Assembly (NCBI RefSeq): GCF_900104955.1
Contig: NZ_FNSI01000001.1
Location: forward strand, 4,808,001-4,872,000
Length of the DNA: 64,000 nucleotides
Direction: 5' to 3'
Source: Beijerinckia sp. 28-YEA-48
Lineage (GTDB): Bacteria > Pseudomonadota > Alphaproteobacteria > Rhizobiales > Beijerinckiaceae
The notes below the pieces were generated by a model. The model saw nothing but the letters and a program-made list of their open reading frames with translations, made no database searches and was not told the origin of the DNA. The first letter of the stretch is position 1. Each line of letters opens with the position of its first letter. Made by a program: the position numbers and the translations under genes. Shown here one piece after another: positions 36,197 to 44,742 of this stretch.

Positions 36197-37171
36197 TCAG
36201 TTGGTATTCGCGAACCCGCCCTTGGCGATAATGTCTTTCCACATTGTCGCTTCGGCGATGCTGTTGCGGGTGAATTGTTCGGGCGTCTCGCCGCCGACGA
36301 GCAAGCCGAGTTCATCGAATTTCTTCAATGCCGCTTTGTCTTGCAGGGCTTCCTGCAGTGCCGCCAGGATCAGATCAATCGTTGCGCGCGGCGTCCCCTT
36401 GGGTGCTGCAAGCCCCCACCAGTTGTCGGCAACAAATCCCGGCAGGCTTTCGATCGCGGTCGGAAGATCGGGAGCCTCCGCCAGGCGTTTCTCGGATGCT
36501 ACCGCGAGGGCGCGGAGTTGACCGGCTTGCACGAGCGCACGGCCGGTTCCCCAGCCGCCAAGAAGAAGTTGAACGTCGTTTTGAACGACGCCCTGCAGCG
36601 CTTCCGGTCCGCCACGATAAGGGACATGCGCGATGTCGATGCCGGTGACCTGCTTCAGTCTCTCGACCGCGAGGTGCGGGGTCGTGCCAACGCCGGGTGA
36701 GGCATAGTTGAGTTTCCCCGGATTGGCCTTCGCATAAGCGATGAAATCGCCGAACGTTTGAATAGGCAGCGAGGGATTGGCGTAGATCACCGAGGGGACA
36801 ATCGCCACCCGTGTAATCAGTTCAAACTGTTGCATGGGGTCGAACCCCGCCTTGGGCAGCATGAATTGATTGATGACGAAATTATTTGTCGCGCCCAGCA
36901 AAAGGGTGTGGCCGTCGGGGTCCGAGCCAGAAACCGCTTTAGCGCCGATCATGCCGCCGCCACCGCCGCGCGTATCGATGATCAGCGGTTTGCCAAGGCG
37001 CCTTTCCATGCTGCCGGCCAGAAAGCGCAGGATCGTGTCGCCCGTTCCGCCGGCGCCATATGGCACGATGATGGTAATCGGCCGCTCGGGGAAAGCGGCG
37101 AGCGCGCGGGTTGATAAGAGCGATGTGGCGAGGGTTGCGGAAAGAAATACACGACGGTCGAAGGATTTCAT
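36197..37171 (-). CDS. Bug-type (TctC) binding protein, tandem paralogue
   Basis: A 324-residue protein with signal sequence (RRVFLSATLATSLLSTRALA) and Bug motif PITIIVPYGAGGTGDTIL, then IDTRGGGGGMIGAKAVSGS. It closely resembles the neighbour at 35177-36154 along the whole length (for example both have GATNNFVINQFMLPK). The start is ATG 37171; an earlier in-frame start at 37189 would overlap the hydrolase stop. Two Bug genes downstream of a hydrolase suggest related ligands. Confidence 0.92.
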   Translation of the reverse strand: MKSFDRRVFLSATLATSLLSTRALAAFPERPITIIVPYGAGGTGDTILRFLAGSMERRLGKPLIIDTRGGGGGMIGAKAVSGSDPDGHTLLLGATNNFVINQFMLPKAGFDPMQQFELITRVAIVPSVIYANPSLPIQTFGDFIAYAKANPGKLNYASPGVGTTPHLAVERLKQVTGIDIAHVPYRGGPEALQGVVQNDVQLLLGGWGTGRALVQAGQLRALAVASEKRLAEAPDLPTAIESLPGFVADNWWGLAAPKGTPRATIDLILAALQEALQDKAALKKFDELGLLVGGETPEQFTRNSIAEATMWKDIIAKGGFANTN

Positions 37172-37185
37172 CGCAACCTCCCGCC

Positions 37186-38079
37186 TCAAAGATCGATCCG
37201 CATGAGATCGTGGGCGATCCGCAACGGACCTTTATAGGTGCTGCGGATTTCCTTCACGAAGGCATCGATCTGATGAGGCCCCATCAAATCGACCGGCAGA
37301 TGTTTGCCCGCCGCGCGTTTGAGCACTGGCGATAGCGAATCGACGTGGCCGATATGGGTGGCGATCACTTCTTTCACGCCGCATTCGACCGCAAGCTTGC
37401 CCAGTTCAGCCGGGCTGGTGTGAGAAAAAGTGCCGACGGCCGATTTACGGCGATGTTCGATGAAGGCCTCGGTGAAGGTGCATTCGTGGATCAACAGATC
37501 CGCGCCTTTCGATATCTGGCGGATGCCTTCGCAGGGCGCGGTGTCGCCGCTGAAGGTGACGACCTTGCCTTCCGCCTCGATGCGGAAGCCGTAGCAGGGC
37601 GAAATCTCCACCGGGATGTGATCCATGAGCGCGGTGGTGACGCGAATGTCCTTGTCTTCGAAGACGAGGCCCTCGCCATATTCGTGCACGGCGGGGCGGA
37701 TCGCTTCCATATTCGCTTGTCGTGCCGGGAAGGAGCTGCGGGCTCTAATATCGGCAGCGAAGGCGCCATTCTCGAACAGATGGCTGACCATGTCCTTGGT
37801 GCCGGCGGGGCCGTGCAGGTTGAGCGAACCGGTTTTGCTCAAGATCCATTGCGAGATGACGAAGAAGGGCAGCTCACAGACGTGGTCGTGATGCAGATGG
37901 GTGAGGAAGAGATCGCCGACATCGGCCGGATTGACGTCGACGCGCATCAGCTGGCGCGTTGCGCCATGGCCGCAGTCGAGCATCAGATGGCGGCCGTTGT
38001 CGAGGGTGACGAGAATCGAGGTATGGCCACGGTCAGGGTCGGGCAAAGCCGCGCCGGTTCCAAGCATCACGATCCGCAT
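37186..38079 (-). CDS. MBL-fold hydrolase, RNase Z/AtsA-like
   Basis: A 297-residue metallo-hydrolase: MLGTGAALPDPDRGHTS, LDCGHGATRQL, the metal motif THLHHDH, FSGDTAPCEG and HTSPAELG, with ATHIGH near the end, are all typical of the RNase Z/arylsulfatase-like branch. The RNase Z exosite arm is not evident, so it is probably a small-molecule esterase or sulfatase. It is followed closely by the two Bug genes. A divergent LysR gene starts 111 bases upstream. Confidence 0.87.
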   Translation of the reverse strand: MRIVMLGTGAALPDPDRGHTSILVTLDNGRHLMLDCGHGATRQLMRVDVNPADVGDLFLTHLHHDHVCELPFFVISQWILSKTGSLNLHGPAGTKDMVSHLFENGAFAADIRARSSFPARQANMEAIRPAVHEYGEGLVFEDKDIRVTTALMDHIPVEISPCYGFRIEAEGKVVTFSGDTAPCEGIRQISKGADLLIHECTFTEAFIEHRRKSAVGTFSHTSPAELGKLAVECGVKEVIATHIGHVDSLSPVLKRAAGKHLPVDLMGPHQIDAFVKEIRSTYKGPLRIAHDLMRIDL

Positions 38080-38144
38080 CTCTTATCCTCCGTTATGGGC
38101 GCAGTATGAAACGGCGCCATGATAAGAGAAGATGGATTTTTGGC

Positions 38145-38154
38145 ATCATATGAT
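38145..38154. promoter_or_regulatory. Palindrome in the hydrolase/LysR divergent region
   Basis: ATCATATGAT is a perfect 10-base palindrome inside a longer AT-rich patch (TTTTTGGC before, AACTAATAGG after), halfway between the two divergent starts. This is a suitable LysR operator position. Confidence 0.5.
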
Positions 38155-38190
38155 AACTAATAGGAATATTATTTCGGGCGGAGGTTTGGG

Positions 38191-39102
38191 ATGATTTCGT
38201 CGCTGCGCATGCGCCACCTAGAGGTCGTGCTCGCTGTCGCCCAAGCGGGCTCGATGCAGCGCGCCGCCCAGCGCGTGCGGCTGACCCAGCCGGCGATCTC
38301 CAAGCTGATCGGCGAAATAGAATCGATCCTGGGGGCGGTGCTGTTCACGCGCAGCAAGCGCGGCGTTGTCCTCACTGAAAGTGGTGTGGCCTTCGTCGGC
38401 CGGGCCGAGGCTCTGCTCAACGATGTCGAGCAATCGCGCAGTGAGGCGGTGGCGATCAGCAAGGGGCAGCGCGGCCTCTTGCGCATCGGCATGTTGTCGG
38501 TGGCCGAAGGCGATATCTTGCCGAAGAGCCTGCTCGCTATGCAAAAGATCGCGCCGGGTCTGCGTGTGCGCATCGAGGAGGGCACCTATGCGGCGCTGCT
38601 CGACGCGCTGCAGCGCGGCGAACTCGATTGTGTCATCGGCCGTCTTGAAACGGGGCTCAGCCAAGTCGACGTGCAGACTGTTGCGCTCACCCATCCGGCG
38701 CCGAGCCTTGTCGCGCGCGCCGGCCATCCGCTGGCGCGGCGCAAGCGCGTGGGCCTGGAAGATCTGGTTGAATGGCCCTGGGTGCTGCCGCGCGGCAATG
38801 CGCCCGTGCGTGTGGCCATCGACAAGATCTTCATTCAGGCGGGCCTGCTGCCACCGCTGCCTTTGGTTGAATCGACGTCGATCCGGTTGAACTACGAGCT
38901 TTTGAGCCAATCCGACATGATCGGCGTGATGACTGCGGATGCCACGGCCGACTATGTGGCGCGGCGCAAGCTTGTGGTCTTGCCGCTCGCCATCGGCGCA
39001 CTGCTGCCGCCGATCAGCGTCATGCAGCGCGCCGGCCAGCGCTCGAATGTCATGAGCCTGTTTCTCGATGTGTTGAAGAAGGTCGGTGCTAACCTGGCTT
39101 AA
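38191..39102 (+). CDS. LysR-family transcriptional regulator
   Basis: A 303-residue LysR protein of the GbpR/PcaQ-like group: MRHLEVVLAVAQAGSMQRAA and QRVRLTQPAISKLIGEIESILG form the HTH (about residues 5-45), then FTRSKRGVVLTESG and the effector domain. GGAGG precedes the ATG. It is divergent from the hydrolase-Bug-Bug operon, its probable target, and overlaps the convergent lacI-type gene by 4 bases. Confidence 0.92.
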   Translation: MISSLRMRHLEVVLAVAQAGSMQRAAQRVRLTQPAISKLIGEIESILGAVLFTRSKRGVVLTESGVAFVGRAEALLNDVEQSRSEAVAISKGQRGLLRIGMLSVAEGDILPKSLLAMQKIAPGLRVRIEEGTYAALLDALQRGELDCVIGRLETGLSQVDVQTVALTHPAPSLVARAGHPLARRKRVGLEDLVEWPWVLPRGNAPVRVAIDKIFIQAGLLPPLPLVESTSIRLNYELLSQSDMIGVMTADATADYVARRKLVVLPLAIGALLPPISVMQRAGQRSNVMSLFLDVLKKVGANLA

Positions 39103-40124
39103 GGTGCTGCCGTCGATTGGCGGGCAATGAACTGCGGGCGCAGCAGAATGTCGCCGGGCATGTCTTCGCCGGCGATGCGGGCGAGCAGGATGCGCGAGGC
39201 TTCCAGCCCCATGTCGCGCTGATGGATGCGCACCGTGCTGAGTGGCGGCGACACCACGTCCATGAACGGTGAATCGTTATAGCCGGTGATCGAGACGTCA
39301 CGCGGGCAGACGATGCCCTGTTGCGCGAAGACGTCATAACAGCCAAGCGCGATCATGTCGTTGGCGGCGACGATGGCGGTGAGGCCGGGGTTTTGTGCGA
39401 GTAGGGTGATGCAGGCCTTGCGGCCTTCTTCGCGCGAGAAAGACTCGGCGGTGACGACCGGACGTTTTGCCTCGGGGATCGACAGTTCGGCGCAGGCGAG
39501 CAGAAAGCCATTGAGGCGCGCGGCGCCGGTCGAGAGCGAAGCCGGCCCGGCGATATGGCCGATGTGGCGATGGCCAAGACCAGTGAGATGGCGCACGGCG
39601 AGGCCGATGCCGCGAATGTCGTCGCTGAGCACGGCTGGGGCGCGGCCGAATTCATCGGTGCGGTTCATCAGCACGATCGGTGCTGGGCCCTGTAGCCATT
39701 CGTCGAGGATCGGATCGCGCAAGGTGGCCGATGCGATGATCAGGCCGTCGACTTGGCGCTCCATCATGCCGGCGAGGATGCGGCGATGGCGCTCGGGATC
39801 GTTGGCCGAATTGGCGACGATGGTCATGTAGCCCTCCTTCAGGAGGTTGTGCTCGATGCCTTCGAGAATGGGCGGAAACAACAGGCTCGCCATGTCGGGC
39901 ACGACGACCCCGACAACGCCGGAGCGTTTGGTGCGCAGGCTGGAGGCGAGCGAATTGGGCCGATAGCCGAGGCTGCGCGCCGTCTCGACAATGCGGGCGG
40001 CGATCTGTGGCTTGACCAGAGTGCGGGTGGCTGGGTTGAGCGCCCGCGAGACGGTCGAAAAATGCACCCCGGTCGCTATGGCGACATCCTTGAGGGTGAC
40101 AGGGCTTTTCGGCTGGGCGGACAT
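39099..40124 (-). CDS. LacI-family transcriptional regulator
   Basis: A 341-residue repressor: HTH VTLKDVAIATGVHFSTVSRALN (about residues 9-30) with the hinge YRPNSLASSLRTKRSG, and a sugar-binding-like domain with VGVVVPDMAS and DVSITGYNDSPF. It is divergent from the 40276 gene. Two matching palindromes lie in the 151-base gap, so both self- and target-repression are likely. The ligand is probably a sugar or small carboxylate, not shown. Confidence 0.94.
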   Translation of the reverse strand: MSAQPKSPVTLKDVAIATGVHFSTVSRALNPATRTLVKPQIAARIVETARSLGYRPNSLASSLRTKRSGVVGVVVPDMASLLFPPILEGIEHNLLKEGYMTIVANSANDPERHRRILAGMMERQVDGLIIASATLRDPILDEWLQGPAPIVLMNRTDEFGRAPAVLSDDIRGIGLAVRHLTGLGHRHIGHIAGPASLSTGAARLNGFLLACAELSIPEAKRPVVTAESFSREEGRKACITLLAQNPGLTAIVAANDMIALGCYDVFAQQGIVCPRDVSITGYNDSPFMDVVSPPLSTVRIHQRDMGLEASRILLARIAGEDMPGDILLRPQFIARQSTAAP

Positions 40125-40150
40125 GGTTTGGGGCCCGGAAGGCGAGAGGC

Positions 40151-40164
40151 TACAAACGTTTGTA
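40151..40164. promoter_or_regulatory. LacI-type operator 1
   Basis: TACAAACGTTTGTA is a perfect 14-base palindrome with the central CG of LacI/GalR operators. It lies 27 bases upstream of the lacI-type start and would block its transcription. Confidence 0.8.
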
Positions 40165-40229
40165 TCTTATTTCGCCAGGAACCCAATGGGCAATTGACAA
40201 AACCTGGGGATATAGGCGTATATTCTCAT

Positions 40230-40243
40230 TACAAACGTTTGCA
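40230..40243. promoter_or_regulatory. LacI-type operator 2
   Basis: TACAAACGTTTGCA differs from operator 1 by one base. It lies 33 bases upstream of the 40276 start and 79 bases centre to centre from operator 1, a spacing that would allow a loop. Confidence 0.8.
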
Positions 40244-40275
40244 ATGATAGCCGTTTGAAACCCAGGGAGGCCCTC

Positions 40276-40926
40276 ATGGCGCCACGTATCAGCTATGTCG
40301 AACCCGCTACCATGACCGATGCGGCGATGTTGCAGGAGCTTGACCGCTGCCGGCGTGAAGGCACGCCGCGGCCGGAGAGCCAGGCGATCCGCGCCCATGT
40401 GCCGGCGGCTTTCTGGTCCTTCGCCAACACCTGGCAGACCGTGTTCCGCGAAGGTGTGGCCGATCACAACATCAAGGAATTGTGCCGGGTCTACGTGTCG
40501 CGTTCGGTGCTGTGCGAATATTGCGGCAATCAGCGCTCGGTGAAATCGGCCAAGGCCGGGCTGGAAGAAGCCGACTACAAGGACCTGATCAACTTCGAGA
40601 GTTCGTCGCGCTATGACGATCGGCAGAAGGCGGCGCTCGCCTATGCCGAATGCATCACCTGGGATCTGCCGTCCACCGACACATTGTGGGAACGGCTGCG
40701 CGCCCATTTCAGCGAGCCGGAACTCGTCGAGATTGGTTATTTCGTCGCTATCACCATGGGCCAGCAGCGCTGGTTGCGCACCTTGAACATCGAACACCAT
40801 CAGGTGCTATCGGGCACCGATGCATCGATGGCGCCGGGCTTCGAGACGATGGACGATCTCGCCCGCTCGAAGGCCGATGCCAACTACTGGGCGAAGTCAA
40901 AAGCGGCGCCGAAGTCGGCTGCTTAG
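40276..40926 (+). CDS. Carboxymuconolactone decarboxylase (AhpD-like) family protein
   Basis: A 216-residue all-helical protein of the CMD/AhpD superfamily. The redox-type motif is VSRSVLCEYCGNQRSVKSAKAG, with C-E-Y-C. LTYAE-like KAALAYAECITWD follows. Some members are gamma-carboxymuconolactone decarboxylases, others are CxxC peroxidases; the CxxC favours the AhpD-like type. The ATG at 40276 has AGGGAGG upstream. It is the only gene next to the LacI operators and is probably the repressor's target. Confidence 0.82.
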   Translation: MAPRISYVEPATMTDAAMLQELDRCRREGTPRPESQAIRAHVPAAFWSFANTWQTVFREGVADHNIKELCRVYVSRSVLCEYCGNQRSVKSAKAGLEEADYKDLINFESSSRYDDRQKAALAYAECITWDLPSTDTLWERLRAHFSEPELVEIGYFVAITMGQQRWLRTLNIEHHQVLSGTDASMAPGFETMDDLARSKADANYWAKSKAAPKSAA

Positions 40927-40955
40927 CAGGCTGATGCGTGGCATACCGTAGCGTT

Positions 40956-41100
40956 TTACCACGCGCCCCTGGGTCCCGGATCGCGCTTTCAGCGCGTCCG
41001 GGATGACACCAAGGTGCCGACCTGTTCTTCAACGTTCGTCATTTCTCCGCAGCCTCCGTGTCATCCCGGACACGCGTAGCGTGATCCGGGATCCAGGGGC
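40956..41100. repeat. REP-like palindromic repeat pair (family copy B)
   Basis: A unit beginning GTTTTACCACGCGCCCC and containing GGTCCCGGATCGCGC / GCGCGTCCGGGATGACACC (to about 41012) faces an inverted unit TGTCATCCCGGACACGC / GCGTGATCCGGGATCCAGG (41059-41097). It sits between the convergent CMD-family and dapA-type genes. The sequence is close to that at 10371-10500. Confidence 0.8.
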
Positions 41101-41132
41101 AAAGGGGTGAATGTTTGATCGATACGCCGCTC

Positions 41133-42014
41133 TTACAGTTTCGCGATGTTCTCCAAGACCTCTGCGACAGCCTTGCGTTCGTTGCCCGCTAGCGCGCGCT
41201 GCGGCGCGATCGGATTGCCGACCTGATAGCCCTGGATCTCGAGCCCGGCCTTGATGCAGGCGGCGAGATTGAACTTGGCGAAGGCCTCGTTCAGTGCCCA
41301 TAGGTCGCGCTGCAGCCGTGCGGCTTCGTCCCATCGGCCGGCGACGCAAAGATCATAGAGTTTCACGCTCTGTCGCGGCGCCAGACAGGCGGGGCCGGAG
41401 AGCCAGCCTTTGCCGCCGATCATCATCACGCTTGTCACGAGATGCGAAGACGCAGCGAAAATATCGAGACGATCCTGGCAGCGGCGCGCCACGGTCAGGA
41501 GCTGGCCGGTGTTGGTCGAAGCATCTTTCAAGGCGACGATGTTGTCGTGACGGGAGAGCTGCTCCAGCACCTTCAGGCTGAGGTGGGTGCGCTGAAAATT
41601 TGGATTGGTGTAGATGATCACCGGAATGTCGATGGCCGAGGCGACCGAGGTGAAATAGTCGATGACCTGGGCTTCATCGAGCGGGAAGTAAGATTCCAGG
41701 ACGAGCAAGATGCCGTTGGCGCGCAGGGCTTGATAGCGTTTGGCTTGCCGGATCGCGTCATCCGTGCTCAGCGCCGCCACGCCAGGGATGACAGGAACGC
41801 GGTTCCGCGCCGCCTCGATCGTGGCCGTGACCACACGCTCGCGCTGAGCCTCGCTGAGGTAAGGATATTCGCCGGTGCTGCCGAGGGGTGTCAGGCCATG
41901 CACGCCCGACTTAATCAGGTCATCGCATAATTGACCGAGGACCGAGGTGCGTATGGTTCCGTCGGCGTCGATCGGCGTGACGAGGTAAGGCATCACGCCC
42001 TTGAAGAAACTCAT
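41133..42014 (-). CDS. DapA-family class I aldolase/dehydratase
   Basis: A 293-residue TIM-barrel enzyme of the dihydrodipicolinate synthase / N-acetylneuraminate lyase family. [10 protein letters not shown] is the pyruvate-binding loop, the catalytic Tyr is in IPVIIYTNP and the Schiff-base Lys in IVALKDAS. It is unlikely to be the lysine-pathway DapA, because it lies in a catabolic setting beside LysR and a semialdehyde dehydrogenase; a 2-keto-3-deoxy-acid aldolase or dehydratase is more likely. The ATG at 42014 is used because the fold begins there ([13 protein letters not shown]). Confidence 0.85.
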   Translation of the reverse strand: MSFFKGVMPYLVTPIDADGTIRTSVLGQLCDDLIKSGVHGLTPLGSTGEYPYLSEAQRERVVTATIEAARNRVPVIPGVAALSTDDAIRQAKRYQALRANGILLVLESYFPLDEAQVIDYFTSVASAIDIPVIIYTNPNFQRTHLSLKVLEQLSRHDNIVALKDASTNTGQLLTVARRCQDRLDIFAASSHLVTSVMMIGGKGWLSGPACLAPRQSVKLYDLCVAGRWDEAARLQRDLWALNEAFAKFNLAACIKAGLEIQGYQVGNPIAPQRALAGNERKAVAEVLENIAKL

Positions 42015-42079
42015 GTCCAAATCCTGGAGCTGTCGATGGCTCGTTGCGAGCGATTCTGCAGCGACAGTCTCGGCCAACG

Positions 42080-42105
42080 AGCGATCGCATCAAGGTGCGA
42101 TCGCT
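42080..42105. promoter_or_regulatory. 10-bp inverted repeat upstream of the dapA-type gene
   Basis: AGCGATCGCA (42080-42089) and TGCGATCGCT (42096-42105) are perfectly inverted around TCAAGG. It lies between the LysR stop and the aldolase start on the minus strand. No T-tract follows, so it is more likely an operator or an mRNA hairpin than a terminator. Confidence 0.55.
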
Positions 42106-42144
42106 TATGGATTTATAACTCTGAGGTTGGACAAGAGTGACAGG

Positions 42145-43056
42145 TCATCCGGCGTTTGGCGGGAAGAGGCTACTCTTTTGCGCGCGTAACAGGCGCAGGA
42201 ATGACATGGCCGCCGGCGACAGGGCGCGTGTTTCCGAATAGATGATCGAGACATCGCGGCGCACGTCCGGATTCGTCAGCGGTTTGGCGAGCACGCCAAA
42301 AGCCTGCGCGAAACGCCAAGTGTAGGACGGCAGAACCGCGATGCCGAGATCGGCGGCGACCATCATCACCGCCGTTGTCACCTGCGACACTTCATGGGCC
42401 GGCTTCACGGATAGGCCAAGGGACTCGTAGGCGTGGTCGAGCAGAAAGCGCAGGCGGCTTTCGCGCGTCAATGTGATCAGATCTTCCGAGGGGATATCGG
42501 ACCAGTCCAGGCTCTTTTTGGCGGCGACGGGCGAAGACGGCGCGCACCAGGCCATCATGCTGTCCTGAAATAGCAATTCGTGGCGCACGCCCTGTTGCTC
42601 ATCGGGAAAGGTGCCGATGCCGCAATCGGCATCGCCGCGCCGCACGCGATCGACGATCAGTTCAGGCGCGATGTCGAGGACGACGACCTCGATGCGCGGA
42701 AACTTGCGTTTGTACTGCTGGATCGCCTGCGGGACGATCATCGCGGCGAGCAGCGGCGGCGCGGCGATGACCAGCCGCCCGCGCTTGCGGTGCGCCAGCT
42801 CCCGGGTGTTATGAACCGCATGTTCCAGATCTTCGATCAGGCGGTCCACGGCCTGTAGAAATTCGCGGCCGGCGGCGGTCAGTTCGACACGGCGGGTGGT
42901 GCGGTCGAAGAGCCGGGCGTCGAGCTCCTCCTCGAGTTCGCGGACGATCTGCGACAGCGCCGGCTGCGCCAGCCCCAGGCGCTGGGCCGCTGCCGTGAAC
43001 GTGCCGGCTTCCGCCACTGCTTTGAAACCATAAAGTTGGCGAAGGGTAATATTCAT
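42145..43056 (-). CDS. LysR-family transcriptional regulator
   Basis: A 303-residue LysR protein: HTH in GTFTAAAQRLGLAQPALSQIVRELEEEL (about residues 18-45), then FDRTTRRVELTAAGREFLQ and an effector domain with RLVIAAPPLLAAMIVP. It lies upstream of the aldolase gene in the same direction and is divergent from the semialdehyde dehydrogenase (181 bases), so it may control both. It resembles the LysR at 58048-58980 in the RTTRRVE and APPLLAA stretches. Confidence 0.92.
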   Translation of the reverse strand: MNITLRQLYGFKAVAEAGTFTAAAQRLGLAQPALSQIVRELEEELDARLFDRTTRRVELTAAGREFLQAVDRLIEDLEHAVHNTRELAHRKRGRLVIAAPPLLAAMIVPQAIQQYKRKFPRIEVVVLDIAPELIVDRVRRGDADCGIGTFPDEQQGVRHELLFQDSMMAWCAPSSPVAAKKSLDWSDIPSEDLITLTRESRLRFLLDHAYESLGLSVKPAHEVSQVTTAVMMVAADLGIAVLPSYTWRFAQAFGVLAKPLTNPDVRRDVSIIYSETRALSPAAMSFLRLLRAQKSSLFPPNAG

Positions 43057-43236
43057 CAGCTCTGATTATAAATTGAGACGCGTTTCTTATCTTGCAGAGG
43101 GCGGCGCAACCAAGCAAGACAATTTCAAAGCCGCGAAAGTCGCCGTATAGGTCTGCTTCACGCCCTTGTTCACGTTCTTGCCATACGCATTTGCTTTCCG
43201 CTTCCGGCCCTGCCCGGTTGTCTCGTCGAGGTTCCC

Positions 43237-44667
43237 ATGACGCGTTATCCTGATCTGCAACTCTACATCGGTGGCTCCTGGCGCAAGACCAAGCGGTCGC
43301 AGCCCGTGATCAACCCGGCCGACGAAAGCGTCATCGGCGAAGTGCCGCTGGTCGATCAGTCTGATCTCGACGATGCGCTGCAGGCCGCGGCCGAGGGTTT
43401 CAAAGTGTGGCGCAAGGTGGCGCCGCGCGTGCGTGGCGAGATCATGCTGAAGGCGGCGGCTCTGATGCGGGCCCGCGCCGATGAGATTGGCACCTCGATC
43501 ACGCTCGAACACGGCAAGCCCTTCCCACAGGCGAAGTTGGAAGTGATCCGTGGCGCCGAATTCTTCGAATGGGATGCGGCCGAAGGCCAGCGCACCTATG
43601 GCCATGTCATTCCGAGCGAGCCGGGCATCAAATACATGACCCTGCATCAGCCGATCGGCATGGTCGCGGCGTTCTCGCCGTGGAACTTTCCGATGAGCCA
43701 GCCGTGCCGCAAGATCGCTGGCGCGCTGGCATCGGGCTGCTCGATCATCATCAAGGCAGCCGAAGAAACACCGGCGGGCGCCCTGCATGTTGCGCGTGCG
43801 CTCCATGATGCCGGCCTGCCGCCGGGCGTGCTGAACCTGGTGTTTGGCGTACCGGCCGAAGTGTCGAGCTATCTCATTCCGCAAGAGCAGACACGGCTGA
43901 TCGCCTTCACTGGTTCGACGGCGGTTGGCAAGCATCTGACGGGCTTGGCCGCGCAGCATATGAAGCCGGTGCTGATGGAACTTGGCGGCCATGCGCCGGT
44001 CATCGTTTGCGACGATGTCGATCCGATCGAAGCGGCGATCACCTCGGTGTCGCGCAAGATGCGCAATGCCGGCCAGGTCTGCACCTCGCCGACGCGCTTC
44101 TATGTGCAGGAGCCGATCTACAACGCTTTCACCAAGGCGTTCGCCGAGCATGCGAAGAAGATCGTCGTCGGCAATGGTTTCGATGCGGGCGTTGAAATGG
44201 GCCCCGTCGCCAACCACCGCCGCATCGAGGCGATGGAAATGCTGGTCGCAGATGCCAAGGCCAAGGGCGCGCGCCTGCTCGCCGGCGGCGACCGCATCGG
44301 CAATAGTGGCTATTTCTTCGCGCCGACCGTGCTGGCGGATCTGCCCGACGATGCGCGCGTCATGCGCGAAGAGCCGTTCGGACCGCTGGCGGTGATCAAT
44401 CCGGTGAAGACGCTGGATGAGGCGATCGAAAAGGCCAATGCCCTGCCGTTCGGCCTGGCCGCCTATGCCTTCACCCGCTCGTCGCACAATGCCGATCAGA
44501 TCATGGACCGGGTCGAGGCTGGCAATGTCTCGATCAACACCCTGGAAGCCTCGGTGGCGGAAGTGCCGTTCGGCGGCGTCAAGGACAGCGGCTATGGCCG
44601 GGAAGGCGGCGCCGAAGGCCTGTCGCACTACACCGTCGTTAAAACCGTCTCGCATCGTATGATGTAA
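43237..44667 (+). CDS. NAD(P)-dependent (succinate-)semialdehyde dehydrogenase
   Basis: A 476-residue ALDH: FSPWNFPMSQPCRK, FTGSTAVGKHL, the general-base Glu in LMELGGHAPVIV, and the catalytic Cys in NAGQVCTSPTRF. GVKDSGYGREGGAEGL at the C-terminus is typical of the GabD/succinate-semialdehyde group, which also includes alpha-ketoglutarate semialdehyde dehydrogenases. With the divergent aldolase this would fit a sugar-acid or 2-keto-3-deoxy-acid route. Substrate assignment is tentative. Confidence 0.9.
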   Translation: MTRYPDLQLYIGGSWRKTKRSQPVINPADESVIGEVPLVDQSDLDDALQAAAEGFKVWRKVAPRVRGEIMLKAAALMRARADEIGTSITLEHGKPFPQAKLEVIRGAEFFEWDAAEGQRTYGHVIPSEPGIKYMTLHQPIGMVAAFSPWNFPMSQPCRKIAGALASGCSIIIKAAEETPAGALHVARALHDAGLPPGVLNLVFGVPAEVSSYLIPQEQTRLIAFTGSTAVGKHLTGLAAQHMKPVLMELGGHAPVIVCDDVDPIEAAITSVSRKMRNAGQVCTSPTRFYVQEPIYNAFTKAFAEHAKKIVVGNGFDAGVEMGPVANHRRIEAMEMLVADAKAKGARLLAGGDRIGNSGYFFAPTVLADLPDDARVMREEPFGPLAVINPVKTLDEAIEKANALPFGLAAYAFTRSSHNADQIMDRVEAGNVSINTLEASVAEVPFGGVKDSGYGREGGAEGLSHYTVVKTVSHRMM

Positions 44668-44683
44668 GCGCCGGGCTGGCTCG

Positions 44684-44704
44684 CGCGGGGGAGATACCCC
44701 CGCG
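44684..44704. other. GC-rich hairpin between the semialdehyde dehydrogenase gene and proA
   Basis: CGCGGGGG (44684-44691) and CCCCCGCG (44697-44704) form an 8-bp stem with loop AGATA, 16 bases after the dehydrogenase stop and about 40 bases before proA. No T-tract follows. It may partly insulate proA from the upstream gene. Confidence 0.5.
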
Positions 44705-44742
44705 GGTGGCGTGGCGGCGGCGCTGATGTTATAGGCACGCCC

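Noticed and set aside
33317-44742. Genomic island or prophage between proB and proA
   Set aside because: No integrase, transposase, tRNA edge or flanking direct repeat was seen, and base composition looks like the neighbours; kept only as a synteny observation.
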